Source: Providencia rettgeri
GTDB lineage: Bacteria; Pseudomonadota; Gammaproteobacteria; Enterobacterales; Enterobacteriaceae
Direction of reading: 5' to 3'
Assembly (NCBI GenBank): GCA_900455085.1
Contig: UGTZ01000001.1
Span: forward strand, 3,874,501-3,938,500
DNA: 64,000 bases
Numbering within the stretch: the stretch's first letter is position 1; every line of letters begins with the position of its first letter. Position numbers and translations under genes: made by a program. Of the stretch, positions 1-9,644 are shown one piece after another. Below the pieces are notes generated by a model. It made no database searches. It was not told the origin of the DNA and saw only the letters and a program-made list of their open reading frames with translations.

Positions 1-101
1 TTAAATTCAATAGTACCACTTCCTACATCTGCAGCGAATGAAGTTGATGCAGCAGTGAATGTTAATGCGATAATTGAAGATGCTAATAGCGTCTTTTTCA
101 T
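1..101 (-). CDS. Fimbrial major subunit, N-terminal part (partial)
   Basis: Only the first 33 codons are in the window. They encode a typical signal peptide (MKKTLLASS..., hydrophobic core, AxA-like cleavage near SFAAD) followed by GSGTIEF, the first strand of a chaperone-usher pilin. The start is the ATG read at 101-99. The same-strand MrpJ-like regulator lies about 210 bp upstream, the same order seen at 38096-39129. The rest of this fimbrial operon should continue beyond the left edge. The pilin call rests on the signal peptide and on the beginning of a motif shared with the pilins at 5428 and 38096. Confidence 0.75.
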   Translation of the reverse strand, partial: MKKTLLASSIIALTFTAASTSFAADVGSGTIEF

Positions 102-310
102 TTTAAACCCTTATTTCATGATATTATTAATATATACTAAGGTAATACCTTAGTTGGTACACAGTCATACCAATAGTATTATTGATATAACTAGAATTCA
201 GTTAACTTTATTCGTATCATTATTTTAATGACTTGAGATGTCCGATAACATGTGAAGTAATATAACTACTAACATGAACCGTAAATATAAGGAGCTCCTT
301 AAAACAAGCA

Positions 311-613
311 CTAACCTTCGTTTTTTTTATTTTTTGAATAAAAACCATGACTCAATAATGAATTATATTCAGAGGTCCAGCTATTTGATTGTTCTATATC
401 TTCAAGGAAATAATGAACACTGACTTTAAGGAAGTCTGCAATCATAACTAATGAATCGATATCTATTCTGTTAATACCTCGTTCATAGCGAGAAAACTGT
501 TGTTGACTAACATTCAAAGCCATTGCCACTTCAGTTCCCGTTAGCCCATACTCCCTTCTAAGCTTCTTTATTCTGCTCCCTACTATTTTGGCAATAGGAT
601 ATCTAGCTGCCAT
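311..613 (-). CDS. XRE-family regulator, MrpJ-like
   Basis: A 100-residue cytoplasmic helix-turn-helix protein. The HTH_3 domain covers roughly residues 12-67 and includes LTGTEVAMALNVSQQQFSRYERG, whose SQQQFSRYERG recognition-helix segment is characteristic of the MrpJ family of fimbria-linked regulators. In Proteus mirabilis MrpJ represses motility and modulates fimbrial genes (family knowledge). I chose the ATG at 613 (MAARYPIAK) because a GGAAA ribosome site precedes it; an in-frame upstream start would add 15 hydrophobic residues lacking homology. It sits between two fimbrial loci on the same strand, directly upstream of a pilin start. Its target genes are inferred from position only. 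Confidence 0.85.
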   Translation of the reverse strand: MAARYPIAKIVGSRIKKLRREYGLTGTEVAMALNVSQQQFSRYERGINRIDIDSLVMIADFLKVSVHYFLEDIEQSNSWTSEYNSLLSHGFYSKNKKNEG

Positions 614-1064
614 TTTTATTTCCTTTCTGAAAAATACAAAGTAGATACTGAATAACATAAGAATAACTAACTGCGAGCAATACTAATTAAATAAAATAAA
701 AATAACAAACTCACATACGAGTAATAAATAAAACCAAACATTAATTTTATTTATTAAAATCTCTGATTTTTGACTATTAATATATGATTTACCCTTAATA
801 TAAGTAAGGTTTATGAAACATTATCTAGCGAACTCGTCATTTTTCGGGTAAACACCATCACTAAATATAGTTACTTATCTCACACATCCTAAAAATACAG
901 TTTTTTTATCTAACAAATCTTCAATGTGAAATGTTATCGATTAACCAAACGTTAACATTTTCTTTTTGATGGAATTTTATATCCCCAAGATAGAGTGAAA
1001 CATACATCTATAAAATAATAAGACTTAAAGCTATAAATAACTAAATTGATTGAAACCATGAAAA
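614..1064. other. Intergenic region upstream of MrpJ-like gene
   Basis: About 450 bp of very AT-rich DNA between the terminator of the fimbrial operon on the right and the MrpJ-like gene on the left. It presumably holds the promoter of the regulator. I saw no long inverted repeats of the kind that flank invertible fimbrial promoters, and no credible ORF. Confidence 0.5.
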
Positions 1065-1100
1065 CAAAAAAGCCCCTCATATTCAATATGATGAGCTTTC
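1065..1100 (-). terminator. Rho-independent terminator of fimbrial operon
   Basis: Read on the minus strand, an imperfect stem (AAAGCTCATCATAT pairing with ATATGAGGGGCTTT) around a short loop is followed by TTTTTTGTTTT. It lies just downstream of the adhesin stop codon, at the end of the pilin-usher-chaperone-adhesin operon. Confidence 0.7.
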
Positions 1101-1121
1101 ATGAAATAAAATGAGGTAACG

Positions 1122-2108
1122 TTAACGGTATGAAAATAATACATTTACAGTATTACTAAATTGCCCTGATTTAATTGGATCATTACTTTTATTCGATAAT
1201 TCAGCAGTATATTGGTAGTTTCCAGGTCGTTGCTGAGAAATTTGACCTTTATAGTAATACTGGTCAAAGTTGATTTCCTGTCCTAAATTTTTATCCGTAA
1301 TTGCAATTTGTAACCCATTGTCAAACATCAAATATTTTTTATTCACAACACCACTGTTACTTTGAAAAGCCACGCTAACTTCAAGTGCCGCTTCACAAGT
1401 GGAAATAGGCGTTAACGTGATATTAAAATTCTCTTTAACCGTTTTACCATTATTGAATTGCTCAGGAGTAAGCTCTTTAAAATCAACGACTTTATCGCTC
1501 ATTGTTACTATCGGAGTGGGACAATAATTAACCAACTTCCCAACTAGACGGATAGTATATAAGTCTCCTATACGTTTCCCTACTCCATCTGTATGATAAC
1601 CAATAACAAAATTTCCTGTATCAAAAGATTTTAGCTCACCATATCCTCTTTTTAGCGTAAACACATGCCATAATCCAATATTTTGTGTACCTACCCCCCA
1701 AGAACCTACTTCTAAACGCGGTGTGTTCGGCGCCGTGATCTCAACAACCTTGCTAAGGCTATAAGAATGTTGATAAACCTGAATACCACTAGATAAGAGA
1801 TATGCCTTAGTCTGGGCTGGCGTTTGGTTATAAAACCAAATCGTTCTATCAGCTACAGACCCCGAAAAATTACATTCCCATGCCATCATCGAGCGTCCAC
1901 TGCCTAACTCAGTGCCTGTAGGAATAGGACCAGGAGTTGTATTCATATCAATCGATATCAAAGGTAGAGGAAACCAGGCATTCCCGCTGCCAGGTTTACA
2001 ATTTACCCCCGCATAAGACGACGCTCCTGAGAGTAATAATAAAGACCCTAATATGCCTTTAATCAGTCTTTTCTTGTGATCTTTTTTTGTATGATTAAAG
2101 CTTTTCAT
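1122..2108 (-). CDS. Fimbrial tip adhesin
   Basis: A 328-residue secreted protein with a basic N-terminus, a hydrophobic signal segment (GILGSLLLLSGASSYA) and a two-domain layout: an unfamiliar N-terminal region containing NAWFPLPL and Cys residues, then a pilin-like C-terminal half ending in VNVLFSYR, as expected for a subunit that accepts donor-strand complementation. It is the last gene of a four-gene operon, the usual adhesin position. Its ATG directly abuts the chaperone stop (TAAATG), implying translational coupling. The receptor-binding domain is too divergent to predict a ligand. FimH/MrpH-like role is inferred from size, position and C-terminus. Confidence 0.8.
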   Translation of the reverse strand: MKSFNHTKKDHKKRLIKGILGSLLLLSGASSYAGVNCKPGSGNAWFPLPLISIDMNTTPGPIPTGTELGSGRSMMAWECNFSGSVADRTIWFYNQTPAQTKAYLLSSGIQVYQHSYSLSKVVEITAPNTPRLEVGSWGVGTQNIGLWHVFTLKRGYGELKSFDTGNFVIGYHTDGVGKRIGDLYTIRLVGKLVNYCPTPIVTMSDKVVDFKELTPEQFNNGKTVKENFNITLTPISTCEAALEVSVAFQSNSGVVNKKYLMFDNGLQIAITDKNLGQEINFDQYYYKGQISQQRPGNYQYTAELSNKSNDPIKSGQFSNTVNVLFSYR

Positions 2109-2843
2109 TTATTTTTTCGCCTGTGGCAATAACTGGCAAGATTGTGATGAATCACATTGGTATTTATTAAATTTTAATCCGCCAAAGTCATCAATATAAG
2201 CAACCTCAAAACTGTTTAAAGATGAGTTTTTTAATGTGACAACTGCATCACTGAAAGGCGTAACAACAGTTTCTGGAAATTGGTTATCCTTGCTTCTATC
2301 CACATTAATATTCGTAACAATAATATTAAATGGTGTTGGATTAGTTAATTTTAAGCTTCCCCCTTGCTTAGCGACTTTAAGATCCTGTTGAAAATCTTTA
2401 TCGGCAGATAATGGGTAATTAATTCCTTTTGGGCGATAGAACAGTTTCAACCGTGATTGGATGGTAAACTGCACCACATTCGCTTCTTTGCCTTGTGGTG
2501 GGATTCCAAGAACATTGAAATATAATAAACTTTCTCTATCTTGCGGTAAGGTGTTCAGCCCTTCCATATGCGTAATTTTAATTTGTTTTTTCTGTAGCGG
2601 CCCTATTTTCTGTAAAAAGGGTAGTGCCACTAAAGAGTTTGTTAATTTATCGCCTTTGGCGGTTTCTATCCATGTCTGTGCTAAAAATGATGATGTTTTA
2701 TCTTGGTTATCAACAACTACACTCGTACCGCCATCCGCTTGATTCAAAATAATACGAGTCCGGTCAATCCCTAATACTGCGTGGGCTTGCGTCATTACGC
2801 CAGATAATAAAACAACCGAAATTACCTTTTTAAAGAATGTCAT
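2109..2843 (-). CDS. Periplasmic fimbrial chaperone (PapD family)
   Basis: A 244-residue protein with a signal peptide ending at HA/VLG. The G1 and F1 strand motifs of PapD-type chaperones are visible: DRTRIILN near the mature N-terminus, LPQDRESLLYFNVLGIPP around residues 98-115, and SRLKLFYRP around residue 130. The basic residues in DRTR and SRLKLFYRP are in the positions that anchor the subunit C-terminus. The short F1-G1 loop indicates the FGS subclass. The chaperone folds and delivers the pilin and adhesin to the usher at 2867-5341. It lies 23 bp downstream of the usher and is coupled to the adhesin gene. Confidence 0.93.
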   Translation of the reverse strand: MTFFKKVISVVLLSGVMTQAHAVLGIDRTRIILNQADGGTSVVVDNQDKTSSFLAQTWIETAKGDKLTNSLVALPFLQKIGPLQKKQIKITHMEGLNTLPQDRESLLYFNVLGIPPQGKEANVVQFTIQSRLKLFYRPKGINYPLSADKDFQQDLKVAKQGGSLKLTNPTPFNIIVTNINVDRSKDNQFPETVVTPFSDAVVTLKNSSLNSFEVAYIDDFGGLKFNKYQCDSSQSCQLLPQAKK

Positions 2844-2866
2844 TTTTCACCCATTTTTTCGTTATT

Positions 2867-5341
2867 TTACTGATTGCATATGATGGCATCACTGCTTTTT
2901 ACCAGAATACTGTCGGCAGAGAAGCTGCATGACTTTCCTTCTCCCCAGTTGATACTTAACTGGTCGCCCATATTTAACCCTGTTAAGTAAACAATACCGG
3001 ATTCTGCAATGATCCCAGAAACTTTATTATTCGAGGTATTTGTCACCACTGCGCCTAGTGGTGGGTATTGGCCATTCGCCAATTTAATCCGTGAAATTAA
3101 TGATTTGCCGATGTCAGCATCCATTTTGATATAACCAATAGCGCCATCCGTCAGTGCCGTTTCTAAAACGTTATCTTCAACGTTAACAGTATCCGGCAAG
3201 TTGTTAAGATCCACTTTATATTCCATATTGTAATAAGTCGGTACATTACTGATGGTCGCTAACCCAAGGTCATTGGTGATGGCATGGCTATTTTCAATGA
3301 TGACACCTTTCGCTTTAGGGACATCAACCACTAAGCGAGATTGGTCACGATATGTTAATCGATGCGCGGAAATACCATGTTGAGTCGCTGTGATTGAACC
3401 ACTCACCATAATACTCGCTGAATTCATTGAGTCGGATAATGCCCCACTCATTTGCAACTGCCCTGTATCACCACTGTGTGAAATAAACGCATTCACACTT
3501 CCTTGAGATAAACCGTCTTGAGTTGATGCTGCCAGGTTATAGTTTGTATCTTTATTCACATAATTACTGTAGTTGACATTATTAGTATAGCGCTTATCTT
3601 GATCACTATAAGAAGCAAAGTAAGAGATTGAGGCATTTTGGCTTTCAGTCTGTAATGGCCGACTTACCGATAAATAAATTTGATTATCTGTTTTATCACG
3701 GGAGTTACGCGATTGATTTAAAGATAAAGAAACGCTCCCTCCTTTCATAATTCCTTCATCAAAGAATTTATTTAATCCAATGCTAAAATAGTTATTTTGT
3801 TTGCCGTTCCAATAGGTTTTGCGTGATGCTGTAATATTCGCACTCGCATTCATAAAATGTAATTGCTGTGCATATGACAGTGAAAATACATGTTTATCTT
3901 TATCCAATTCACCTTGCGAGTTATCACTAAAGTTCTTTTCAACAAAATTAGATAATGAATTAAATGTACGGTCAGCAAAGCGGTAACCAGTTAAAGTTAA
4001 TTGCCCATCAATACTCGGTAAATTTTTAGCGTAATTAATACGATAGCTCTTTCCTGTTTCTCTTGTACCCACATCGGCATATGATTGAGTTACATCAACA
4101 GAAAGAGCACCTATGAAACCTAAGTTTTGACCAACACCAAGGTTGATTGCTCGATATTGATTGTTTGATGTAGCAACCAAGCCACCAAACACTGAAGTGT
4201 TGTTGAGAACCCCGATAGAACTTTCAACTGTTATAAAATTCTTATCGATATTTTCATTATTTTCTGGCGAAAGTTGCCCTAAATTCATGGTATAGCGCAC
4301 TTGGCCTTTACGGGTCAAAAATGGAATATTCGTGGTAGTGTATTGGAACCTGGTTTCTTTACCATTATCTTCAATCACAGTAACATCAATTGTACCCATC
4401 ACAGACTGGCTCAAATCTTTAATAACAAAAGGCCCTGCGGGTACTTTAATTTGGCTAATAATTCGCCCATTTTGAGATAAAGTCACGGTCGCATTCGATG
4501 CTGCAACACCAGTTATTTGCGGTGCATACCCTCGGAGGTTAGGTGGCATCATACATTCGTCAGTAAAGACACTGATCCCTTTAAAGCGTACACTATCAAA
4601 CAAATCAGATTTAATATAAATCTCGCCGACAAATAATTTTGCCGATAAACTCGCCATATCTCTGAATGCATAAATTTGCTCCCATTCAAAGCGGCTTTTT
4701 TTATCATTACTGCTGTCAACTAGCTTATTTTCATATTGATAATTCGCACGTAAACGCCACTCAGCAAGGTTAGCACCCACATTACCAAATGCGCTGAGGT
4801 TATTACGATTACCAGAATCTTTTCGGTAAAAATTATTATCACTAACCGTATAATCTAAAATTAAACCAGCAATACCGTAGTCACGTAGCTCAGGACTAAT
4901 CCAAGATGAATACACCGCTACAAGGTATTTTTGTGGAATAGAGATTGTCAGAACTTGATCGCTGTCATTAAAATCGACAGTGACATTTTTATCCAACGCA
5001 CTAATATTGATACAATGGTCTTCTTCCGAAGATAGTAATATTTCTTTTGCATCTTCAGTTAATGGAAAGCGTTTAATAACACTCGCTGTAATACAAGGTT
5101 CAATTATTCCATCATGGCTAATAAATTTAATTTTTTCGCCACGTAAAATTCTCTTTCCATTTAAAACAATATCTGTTTCATACAAACCTTCACTAAAGTT
5201 ATTTTTTTCAAAATAGCTTAAGTCAATATTATCATCAACAGATAAATTCAGTGCATTTATATTAAATGTTTCTGCATTAGAGTATCCACCACATACAAGA
5301 AGTGAAATGATATAACAAATATTTTTTTTCTTAAAATACAT
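2867..5341 (-). CDS. Outer-membrane fimbrial usher (FimD/PapC family)
   Basis: An 824-residue outer-membrane protein: signal peptide, N-terminal periplasmic domain (FNINALNLS, the typical first strand), long beta-barrel middle with the plug region, and C-terminal domains containing PPLGAVV and GIVYLTGL, both usher hallmarks. The motif LRGYAPQITGVA near residue 265 is nearly invariant in ushers. Length is normal for the family (800-880). It secretes and assembles the subunits encoded on both sides. Separated from the upstream pilin gene by a perfect 11-bp hairpin that probably lowers its expression relative to pilin. Confidence 0.96.
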   Translation of the reverse strand: MYFKKKNICYIISLLVCGGYSNAETFNINALNLSVDDNIDLSYFEKNNFSEGLYETDIVLNGKRILRGEKIKFISHDGIIEPCITASVIKRFPLTEDAKEILLSSEEDHCINISALDKNVTVDFNDSDQVLTISIPQKYLVAVYSSWISPELRDYGIAGLILDYTVSDNNFYRKDSGNRNNLSAFGNVGANLAEWRLRANYQYENKLVDSSNDKKSRFEWEQIYAFRDMASLSAKLFVGEIYIKSDLFDSVRFKGISVFTDECMMPPNLRGYAPQITGVAASNATVTLSQNGRIISQIKVPAGPFVIKDLSQSVMGTIDVTVIEDNGKETRFQYTTTNIPFLTRKGQVRYTMNLGQLSPENNENIDKNFITVESSIGVLNNTSVFGGLVATSNNQYRAINLGVGQNLGFIGALSVDVTQSYADVGTRETGKSYRINYAKNLPSIDGQLTLTGYRFADRTFNSLSNFVEKNFSDNSQGELDKDKHVFSLSYAQQLHFMNASANITASRKTYWNGKQNNYFSIGLNKFFDEGIMKGGSVSLSLNQSRNSRDKTDNQIYLSVSRPLQTESQNASISYFASYSDQDKRYTNNVNYSNYVNKDTNYNLAASTQDGLSQGSVNAFISHSGDTGQLQMSGALSDSMNSASIMVSGSITATQHGISAHRLTYRDQSRLVVDVPKAKGVIIENSHAITNDLGLATISNVPTYYNMEYKVDLNNLPDTVNVEDNVLETALTDGAIGYIKMDADIGKSLISRIKLANGQYPPLGAVVTNTSNNKVSGIIAESGIVYLTGLNMGDQLSINWGEGKSCSFSADSILVKSSDAIICNQ

Positions 5342-5376
5342 GATTTCACTCTTTTAATTAAAAAATGCAGAGAAAA

Positions 5377-5403
5377 TGCTTTACGCCAAAACGGCGTAAA
5401 GCA
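5377..5403 (-). terminator. Intra-operon hairpin between pilin and usher
   Basis: A perfect inverted repeat (TGCTTTACGCC / GGCGTAAAGCA, 5-nt loop) lies 25 bp after the pilin stop and is followed on the minus strand by TTTTCTC. It can act as a partial terminator or as a 3-prime stabiliser of pilin mRNA. A comparable hairpin occupies the same place in the second fimbrial operon. Confidence 0.75.
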
Positions 5404-5427
5404 ATTGGCAAGTAAATAAAGATGATA

Positions 5428-5958
5428 TTACTCGTAGCTTAATACATAGTTCGCAACAGAATTAATACTACCGGCTGTCGCTGCACCTGTTGATTCTACT
5501 TGGGCAGATAAAATAATTGTTGTTTCTGCTTCTTTTAATTTTTGCTCTAAAACATCACCAGGCTTGATTGCTTTTCCATCATTATTAAAGAATGCTACGG
5601 CAATATTATCTGCACTACCTGTATTTGCCCATAAAGTTGATTTAGTTGCATCTGGTTGTCCATTAAATGCAATTTTAACTTTAGAATAAGGCGTTCCTGG
5701 TGTACCTGAATCTAACTGGCAATCTTGTAATTTTAATTCAAAAGCATTTAGTGGACCTGTTTTACCTGCAGCTCCTAAGTTTGCAGCTGAAATACTACCT
5801 AATTGAACTTCTTTATTTATATCTGAAGGTGCGATAGTACATGCACCACTATTAACTGTACCTTTAAATGTAATTTTACCTGAACCAGCATCCGCAGCCA
5901 TTGCAGAAATAGAAGTTGTTGTTAGTGCCAAGAAAACTGCGATTAATGTTTTATTCAT
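5428..5958 (-). CDS. Major fimbrial subunit (type 1-like pilin)
   Basis: A 176-residue pilin. Signal peptide with AMA/AD cleavage, then GSGKITFKGTVNSGACTI, the standard first strand and first cysteine; the second cysteine is in LQDCQLD, giving the family disulphide. It ends NYVLSYE, the donor-strand-accepting C-terminal beta strand with penultimate aromatic. First gene of the four-gene operon, so expected to be the shaft subunit. The operon promoter should lie in the AT-rich region to its right. Confidence 0.93.
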   Translation of the reverse strand: MNKTLIAVFLALTTTSISAMAADAGSGKITFKGTVNSGACTIAPSDINKEVQLGSISAANLGAAGKTGPLNAFELKLQDCQLDSGTPGTPYSKVKIAFNGQPDATKSTLWANTGSADNIAVAFFNNDGKAIKPGDVLEQKLKEAETTIILSAQVESTGAATAGSINSVANYVLSYE

Positions 5959-6576
5959 CTTGCATACCTTATTAGTTAATAATTAATTTCTAGGGATTTA
6001 TTTAATTTCTGAACGAGATGAATAATACTCATCATTCGAGTTAAACAATACAACTGAAATGTGTATTTAACTTGTAGAGTGTAACCAAACATAACCACTA
6101 TAACTAATTGAAATTTAATAAATAATGAATTTACCCCCTTCCAATTTAAAGTTAAAATCCTGATGATCACATAAAAAAACACTAACAACACAGAATTAAA
6201 ATCTGAGAAACTAAAAATAAAAGGAATTAAATGTCGACATAAATAAAAACAAAAGAATTTAAATAAAAAAAGAAAAAACACAAACTAAAACATCATAAAT
6301 ACTCTTAAAATGCACTTATAGAGACATTTATTTACATCCATTCAAGGTTCTGTTACCAATTCAATAAAAAATAAAGTATCAATCCATCCACATATAAATA
6401 AATCATTTATATAACAATAAGCTAAATTATTATTAAATATTTCAATACACCCTCTTTTATAATTTACTTTAAGCTATTTTCGCAAAAAAAACTCGTTCAT
6501 CCTCTTTTTTATGTGAAAATAAAAGTAAAAAATCAATTAATAGAATGAGATACTGACATTTTATCTTAATCATAAA
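5959..6576. other. AT-rich promoter region of fimbrial operon
   Basis: About 620 bp between the pilin start and the terminator of the AbgT gene. Strongly AT-rich with short homopolymer runs. It should contain the operon promoter. I saw no recombinase gene and no convincing long inverted repeats, so phase variation by inversion is not supported. An open frame of 101 codons on the minus strand here is low-complexity (Phe/Lys-rich) and not credible. Confidence 0.5.
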
Positions 6577-6604
6577 AAAAAGCTGCCTTAATAAGCAGCT
6601 TTTT
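6577..6604 (-). terminator. Terminator of AbgT gene (bidirectional form)
   Basis: Perfect 10-bp stem AAAAAGCTGC / GCAGCTTTTT with an 8-nt loop, about 30 bp downstream of the AbgT stop. A-run and T-run on both sides allow it to work in either direction. Confidence 0.85.
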
Positions 6605-6633
6605 TAGTTTTATATAAAGAAAATAAACTGTAC

Positions 6634-8205
6634 TTAACTTCCCGGCGTGAAGTAAATCGGGGAGCCTGGGCCGACAGGGATACCCAACACAAATACCCAG
6701 ACAATAAAGAACAATGACCAGCCGATCAGGAAAATGATTGAATATGGCAACATCATTGAAACTAATGTTCCTATTCCTGCATCCTTCTTATATTTCACAA
6801 CAATCGCCATAATTAAGCCAAAATAACTCATCATCGGCGTGATAATATTCGTGACCGAATCGCCTATACGATATGCAGCTTGAATAGTTTCCGGTGCATA
6901 ACCCGCTAACATTAGCATAGGAACAAAAATAGGTGCTGTTACCGCCCATTGTGCGGATGCAGAGCCGATCATTAAATTAATAAATGCACAGATAAGAATA
7001 AAGCCAATAAACAGTACACCACCATGAAGGTCAATACTATTTAAGAAGTTGGCACCTTTAACCGCAATAACTTGCCCGATGTTTGTCCAACCAAAGAAAG
7101 CAACAAATTGCGCTGCAAAGAAAATAATAACCAAATATAAGCCAAGCGTGCTCATTGCGCCAGCCATTGCATCCACGATATCCTTATCAGAGCGCATGGT
7201 TTTAGCAATATAGCCATACACAATACCGGGGACAGCAAAGAAGACAAAAATAAAGACCACGATCCCTTTTAAGAACGGTGAGTTACTCACTAACCCAGTG
7301 TCTTGGTTACGTAATATTCCATTTTCTGGTACTACCATTAACGCCAAAAGTGCTGCCAATCCCCAAAAAGTCACAGATGCCCAAAATAAGGCTTTTTTCT
7401 CTAACGGAGTGACATTTGCCGAGGCATAGAGGCTATTTTCATCATCATCTACTGCACCGCCTGTGTATGGGCCAAGCTGTGGCTCAACAATTTTTTCAGT
7501 GATCAAATAACCTAAAATAGTGATTAAAAACGTACTGGCAAACATAAAGTACCAGTTTGCTTCTGCGCCCACGATATAAGTTGGGTCAATAATTTGTGCG
7601 GCTTGTTGAGTGATACCCGACAATAATGGGTCAACCGTACCTAATAATAAGTTTGCTGAATAACCACCGGAAACCCCAGCAAATGCGGCCGCGAGGCCTG
7701 CTAAAGGATGACGACCTAATGAATGAAAAATGATAGCTGCGAGCGGAATAAGTACCACATAACCTAACTCTGCCGCGGTATTTGACATGATCCCAGCAAA
7801 CACGATCGCCATTGTGGTTAATTTTCGAGGGGCTTTGGTGACAACCAAACGCATGGCAGCGGAAAGTAAACCTGCTCGTTCAGCAATCCCCACCCCTAAT
7901 AATGCGACGAGTACCGTTCCTAACGGTGCAAAGCCTGTAAAATTGGTGACGACATTCGCAATAATTTTTCGGATCCCTTCGGCATCCAATAAACTCACAA
8001 TATGAATAATACCATCTTCTGCGCGCCCTTTTGCACCTTCTGGACGAGGGTCTGGCACACTTACACCGAAGTACTGACCAATTGCTGAGGAAACTAATAA
8101 AATCGCAATTAAAATAATAAATAAAATAACAGGATGTGGTAGAGCATTGCCTAGCCACTCAACCGTTCTTAAAAAACGGCTTCCCTCTTGCTTTTTTTGT
8201 TCCAT
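6634..8205 (-). CDS. AbgT-family transporter
   Basis: A 523-residue inner-membrane protein with about 11-13 hydrophobic segments, the normal AbgT/MtrF size. Family signatures include the N-terminal VEWLGNALPHP segment, GVGIAERAGL, SNTAAELGYVVLIPL and the C-terminal GDSVTNIITPMMSYFG. E. coli AbgT imports p-aminobenzoyl-glutamate, while Neisseria MtrF exports sulfonamides and folate precursors (family knowledge). No abgA/abgB peptidase genes flank it, so the substrate is not fixed by context. It is monocistronic, with its own terminator. Start ATG is preceded by GGAG. Confidence 0.92.
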   Translation of the reverse strand: MEQKKQEGSRFLRTVEWLGNALPHPVILFIILIAILLVSSAIGQYFGVSVPDPRPEGAKGRAEDGIIHIVSLLDAEGIRKIIANVVTNFTGFAPLGTVLVALLGVGIAERAGLLSAAMRLVVTKAPRKLTTMAIVFAGIMSNTAAELGYVVLIPLAAIIFHSLGRHPLAGLAAAFAGVSGGYSANLLLGTVDPLLSGITQQAAQIIDPTYIVGAEANWYFMFASTFLITILGYLITEKIVEPQLGPYTGGAVDDDENSLYASANVTPLEKKALFWASVTFWGLAALLALMVVPENGILRNQDTGLVSNSPFLKGIVVFIFVFFAVPGIVYGYIAKTMRSDKDIVDAMAGAMSTLGLYLVIIFFAAQFVAFFGWTNIGQVIAVKGANFLNSIDLHGGVLFIGFILICAFINLMIGSASAQWAVTAPIFVPMLMLAGYAPETIQAAYRIGDSVTNIITPMMSYFGLIMAIVVKYKKDAGIGTLVSMMLPYSIIFLIGWSLFFIVWVFVLGIPVGPGSPIYFTPGS

Positions 8206-8662
8206 ATTTTCTCCTTATAAACAAGAAAAACGGACATTACACAATGTTTTTGCTTTTAGCTATTTACAAATAGATAATTCCAAATCAACAAAATCGACAC
8301 AAATCAGACATAAAATTCAACATAATTAGGACTAACTCATTTTTATCAGCTATTAATATTATTAATTTAGCTAAAGAAGATAATTACAACCAAAATAGTT
8401 TTAGTAAATTAATTTCGATAAGTGTGGTCAACATAACAATTTTCATATTATCTATGGCTTTTTTTCGTCATTTATCACTAATTAAATATCATTTTTTAGC
8501 AGTTTTATTTTATATAAATCGGAAAACCCTTATTTATCAATGCTCGATAAAACCTTACTTATAACTCGGAATAATAAGCCTAATAAAGCATAATATGCCA
8601 ACTTTATTTACACTGTCATGGAAGGTTATAATGTCAGAAAATTAACTCATGGAGCCTCTATA
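8206..8662. other. Intergenic region between divergent abgT-like and yhdN-like genes
   Basis: About 450 bp of AT-rich DNA holding the divergent promoters of the AbgT-family gene (left) and the DUF1992 gene (right). No RNA gene, repeat or clear operator was recognised. Confidence 0.45.
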
Positions 8663-9043
8663 ATGTCAGTTATCGACCTTTGGGCTGAACGCCACATACA
8701 AGAAGCACTAAGCAGAGGAGAACTTACAAATTTAGCAGGGGAAGGTAAAGCTTTGCAGCTTGAAGATGATAGCCTGGTTCCGCCTGAACTCAGGGCTGGG
8801 TATCGGATATTGAAAAATTCAGGTTATTTACCCGCAGAATTACAGCAAAGAAAAGATGCACTGACACTTAGCCACATGTTACAAAGCCTATCAGTGGATG
8901 ACCCCAATTATACATCAATGAATAAGCAGCTGGCTTTGCTTGAATTAAAGCTCAAGCAAGCCAATGTCAATACCGATTTTTTACATGGTAATTATGCAGA
9001 TTCAATTTCTGAGCAAATAAATAATAAACCAAATAGCAAATAA
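8663..9043 (+). CDS. DUF1992 family protein, YhdN-like
   Basis: A 126-residue cytoplasmic protein of the DUF1992 (DnaJ homologue C28-like) family. The diagnostic N-terminal block is present: WAERHIQEA, GELTNLAGEGKALQL, PPELRAGYRILKNSGYLPAE. The middle is helical and rich in Leu/Lys/Gln. I chose the ATG at 8663 because GGAG precedes it by 8 bp and the conserved family start (MSVIDLWAERHI) begins there; an in-frame ATG at 8618 would add 15 unconserved residues. The molecular function of the family is unknown. No operon partner is evident. Confidence 0.85.
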   Translation: MSVIDLWAERHIQEALSRGELTNLAGEGKALQLEDDSLVPPELRAGYRILKNSGYLPAELQQRKDALTLSHMLQSLSVDDPNYTSMNKQLALLELKLKQANVNTDFLHGNYADSISEQINNKPNSK

Positions 9044-9220
9044 ACTTATATCAAATAGTAACCGAGTAAATATACGAGTAATTTGCCATTTTCTATAGTT
9101 TCTTAACACTTTTTTAAGAAAGCTCCGCAATAATCATATTAAGACTATTTCCCCCTATATTTATGTGAACATCTCAGTATTATCAACCTCGACTTTATTA
9201 TTAATAGACAAGGGATAAAG

Positions 9221-9628
9221 ATGGAACAGAAACAATATTCTAGTAAATGGCAAAAACGTTTTGATTTCTTTGATAAGTATGGTGCACCTAATACACCTGA
9301 ATTCAAAGCTGCGTTAAAAGCCGCCTCTTTCGGTGAGCGTATTCTCATTAATATGAACATTTTTGCTTTCTTCTTCGGTATTATTTACTTCCTAATTTTA
9401 GGGCTTTGGAAGAAAGGGTTAGTGATGCTTGGTATCACTATTGGAGTTGGTCTGGTTTTGAATATTATTGATTTTATGATTGGTGGAACTATCCCAAATG
9501 CAGTTTATACAGGGGTATCTGTCGGTATGTCAGCAATGTGGGCAATGATTGCTAACTATGCTTATTATATTAAAGAAACCAAAGGATTGGATAATTGGAA
9601 CCCATTTGAAGGGATCCGCATGCTCTAA
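9221..9628 (+). CDS. DUF2628 inner-membrane protein, YigF-like
   Basis: A 135-residue protein: soluble N-terminal segment (WQKRFDFFDKYG), then three hydrophobic helices (roughly residues 45-65, 68-88 and 95-118), and a short C-terminal tail ending near NPFEGIRML. This arrangement matches the DUF2628/YigF family of small enterobacterial membrane proteins of unknown function. Ribosome site AAGGGAT precedes the ATG. It stands alone between the DUF1992 gene and a convergent AraC gene. Confidence 0.8.
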   Translation: MEQKQYSSKWQKRFDFFDKYGAPNTPEFKAALKAASFGERILINMNIFAFFFGIIYFLILGLWKKGLVMLGITIGVGLVLNIIDFMIGGTIPNAVYTGVSVGMSAMWAMIANYAYYIKETKGLDNWNPFEGIRML

Positions 9629-9644
9629 CTCTAAGTAGTAAGAT

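Noticed and set aside
5976..6281. Minus-strand 101-codon open frame
   Set aside because: Low complexity, Phe/Leu/Lys-rich, no ribosome site and no recognisable domain; it lies in an AT-rich promoter region.
5959..6576. Phase-variable invertible promoter for fimbriae
   Set aside because: No recombinase gene and no long inverted repeats found in either fimbrial promoter region.
7880..8158. Minus-strand open frame of 92 codons within the AbgT gene
   Set aside because: Shadow frame of a clearly coding transporter gene; Cys/Arg-rich translation typical of off-frame reading.
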